DNA of 7,470 nt from an uncultured Collinsella sp. (lineage in GTDB: Bacteria; Actinomycetota; Coriobacteriia; Coriobacteriales; Coriobacteriaceae), in assembly GCA_947003675.1 (NCBI GenBank), contig CAMQPJ010000057.1:1-7470 (forward strand), in the 5' to 3' direction. The translations under genes were made by a program, and so were the position numbers. The notes under the pieces were generated by a model. It was not told the DNA's origin, searched no databases, and saw nothing but the letters and a program-made list of their open reading frames with translations. Shown piece after piece: positions 7,409-7,470 of this stretch (positions within the stretch are counted from its first letter, which is position 1; each line of letters starts with the position of its first letter).

Positions 7409-7414
7409 CTTGGG

Positions 7415-7470
7415 TTGTCTATTCAGGTCATGATGCAGATGCTTGGCCAGGGATTCTTGGTCAGCTTGCA
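7415..7470 (+). CDS. Amino-acid ABC transporter permease, N-terminus only (partial)
   Basis: From a TTG at 7415 the frame reads MSIQVMMQMLGQGFLVSL and stays open to the window end. If translation instead starts at ATG 7430 or 7433, the first three to five residues are lost. The Q-M-L-x-Q-G-x-L-V-S-L pattern is typical of the N-terminal segment just before the first membrane helix of HisM/GlnP-type amino-acid permeases. The gene follows the binding-protein gene on the same strand, as expected of an importer operon in which an ATPase gene would come next. Only about 18 codons are visible, so both the start and the identity are provisional. The 150-base gap from the binding-protein stop is filled largely by palindrome C. 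Confidence 0.6.
   Translation, partial: MSIQVMMQMLGQGFLVSL

Overview
The window reads as ordinary chromosomal DNA from a fairly GC-rich Gram-positive bacterium. The gene order (hpt end, then ftsH), the Tat-type lipoprotein signal, the TACAAT-type -10 boxes and the style of the proteins suggest the Coriobacteriia, probably Collinsella or a close relative. This placement is inference from recall, not a database match.

Layout, left to right. Bases 1-34 carry the last ten codons of a hypoxanthine phosphoribosyltransferase gene, followed after one base by ftsH (36-2174) and a strong terminator (2188-2224). A 62-bp palindromic repeat, element A (2243-2304), then precedes a monocistronic class I PLP aminotransferase gene (2364-3548). 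The next gap holds a near-consensus parS-like palindrome (3571-3586), a GC-rich hairpin, and the promoter of a YcdX-type PHP-domain hydrolase (3714-4535). This gene converges on an RlmD/TrmA-family RNA uracil-C5 methyltransferase (complement 4617-6065), and one hairpin (4555-4590) lies between the two. The 338-bp divergent region 6066-6403 contains the rlmD promoter, a 137-bp long-palindrome element B with perfect 35-bp arms (6175-6311), and the promoter plus a possible operator of an amino-acid ABC transporter operon. That operon starts with a Tat-type binding lipoprotein (6404-7264). A third palindrome, element C (7263-7369), follows, then the first codons of what looks like the permease gene, which runs off the window.

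Functionally the genes are unrelated housekeeping units: membrane protein quality control, amino-acid metabolism, a metal-dependent phosphatase, RNA modification, and amino-acid uptake. Each has its own promoter or terminator except the hpt-ftsH pair and the transporter operon. I see no defence system, prophage, CRISPR array, RNA gene or intact transposase. The unusual content is between the genes: three large, structurally similar palindromes, a candidate ParB-binding site in what may be an origin-proximal region, and a triplicated TAAAGTG motif at the transporter promoter.
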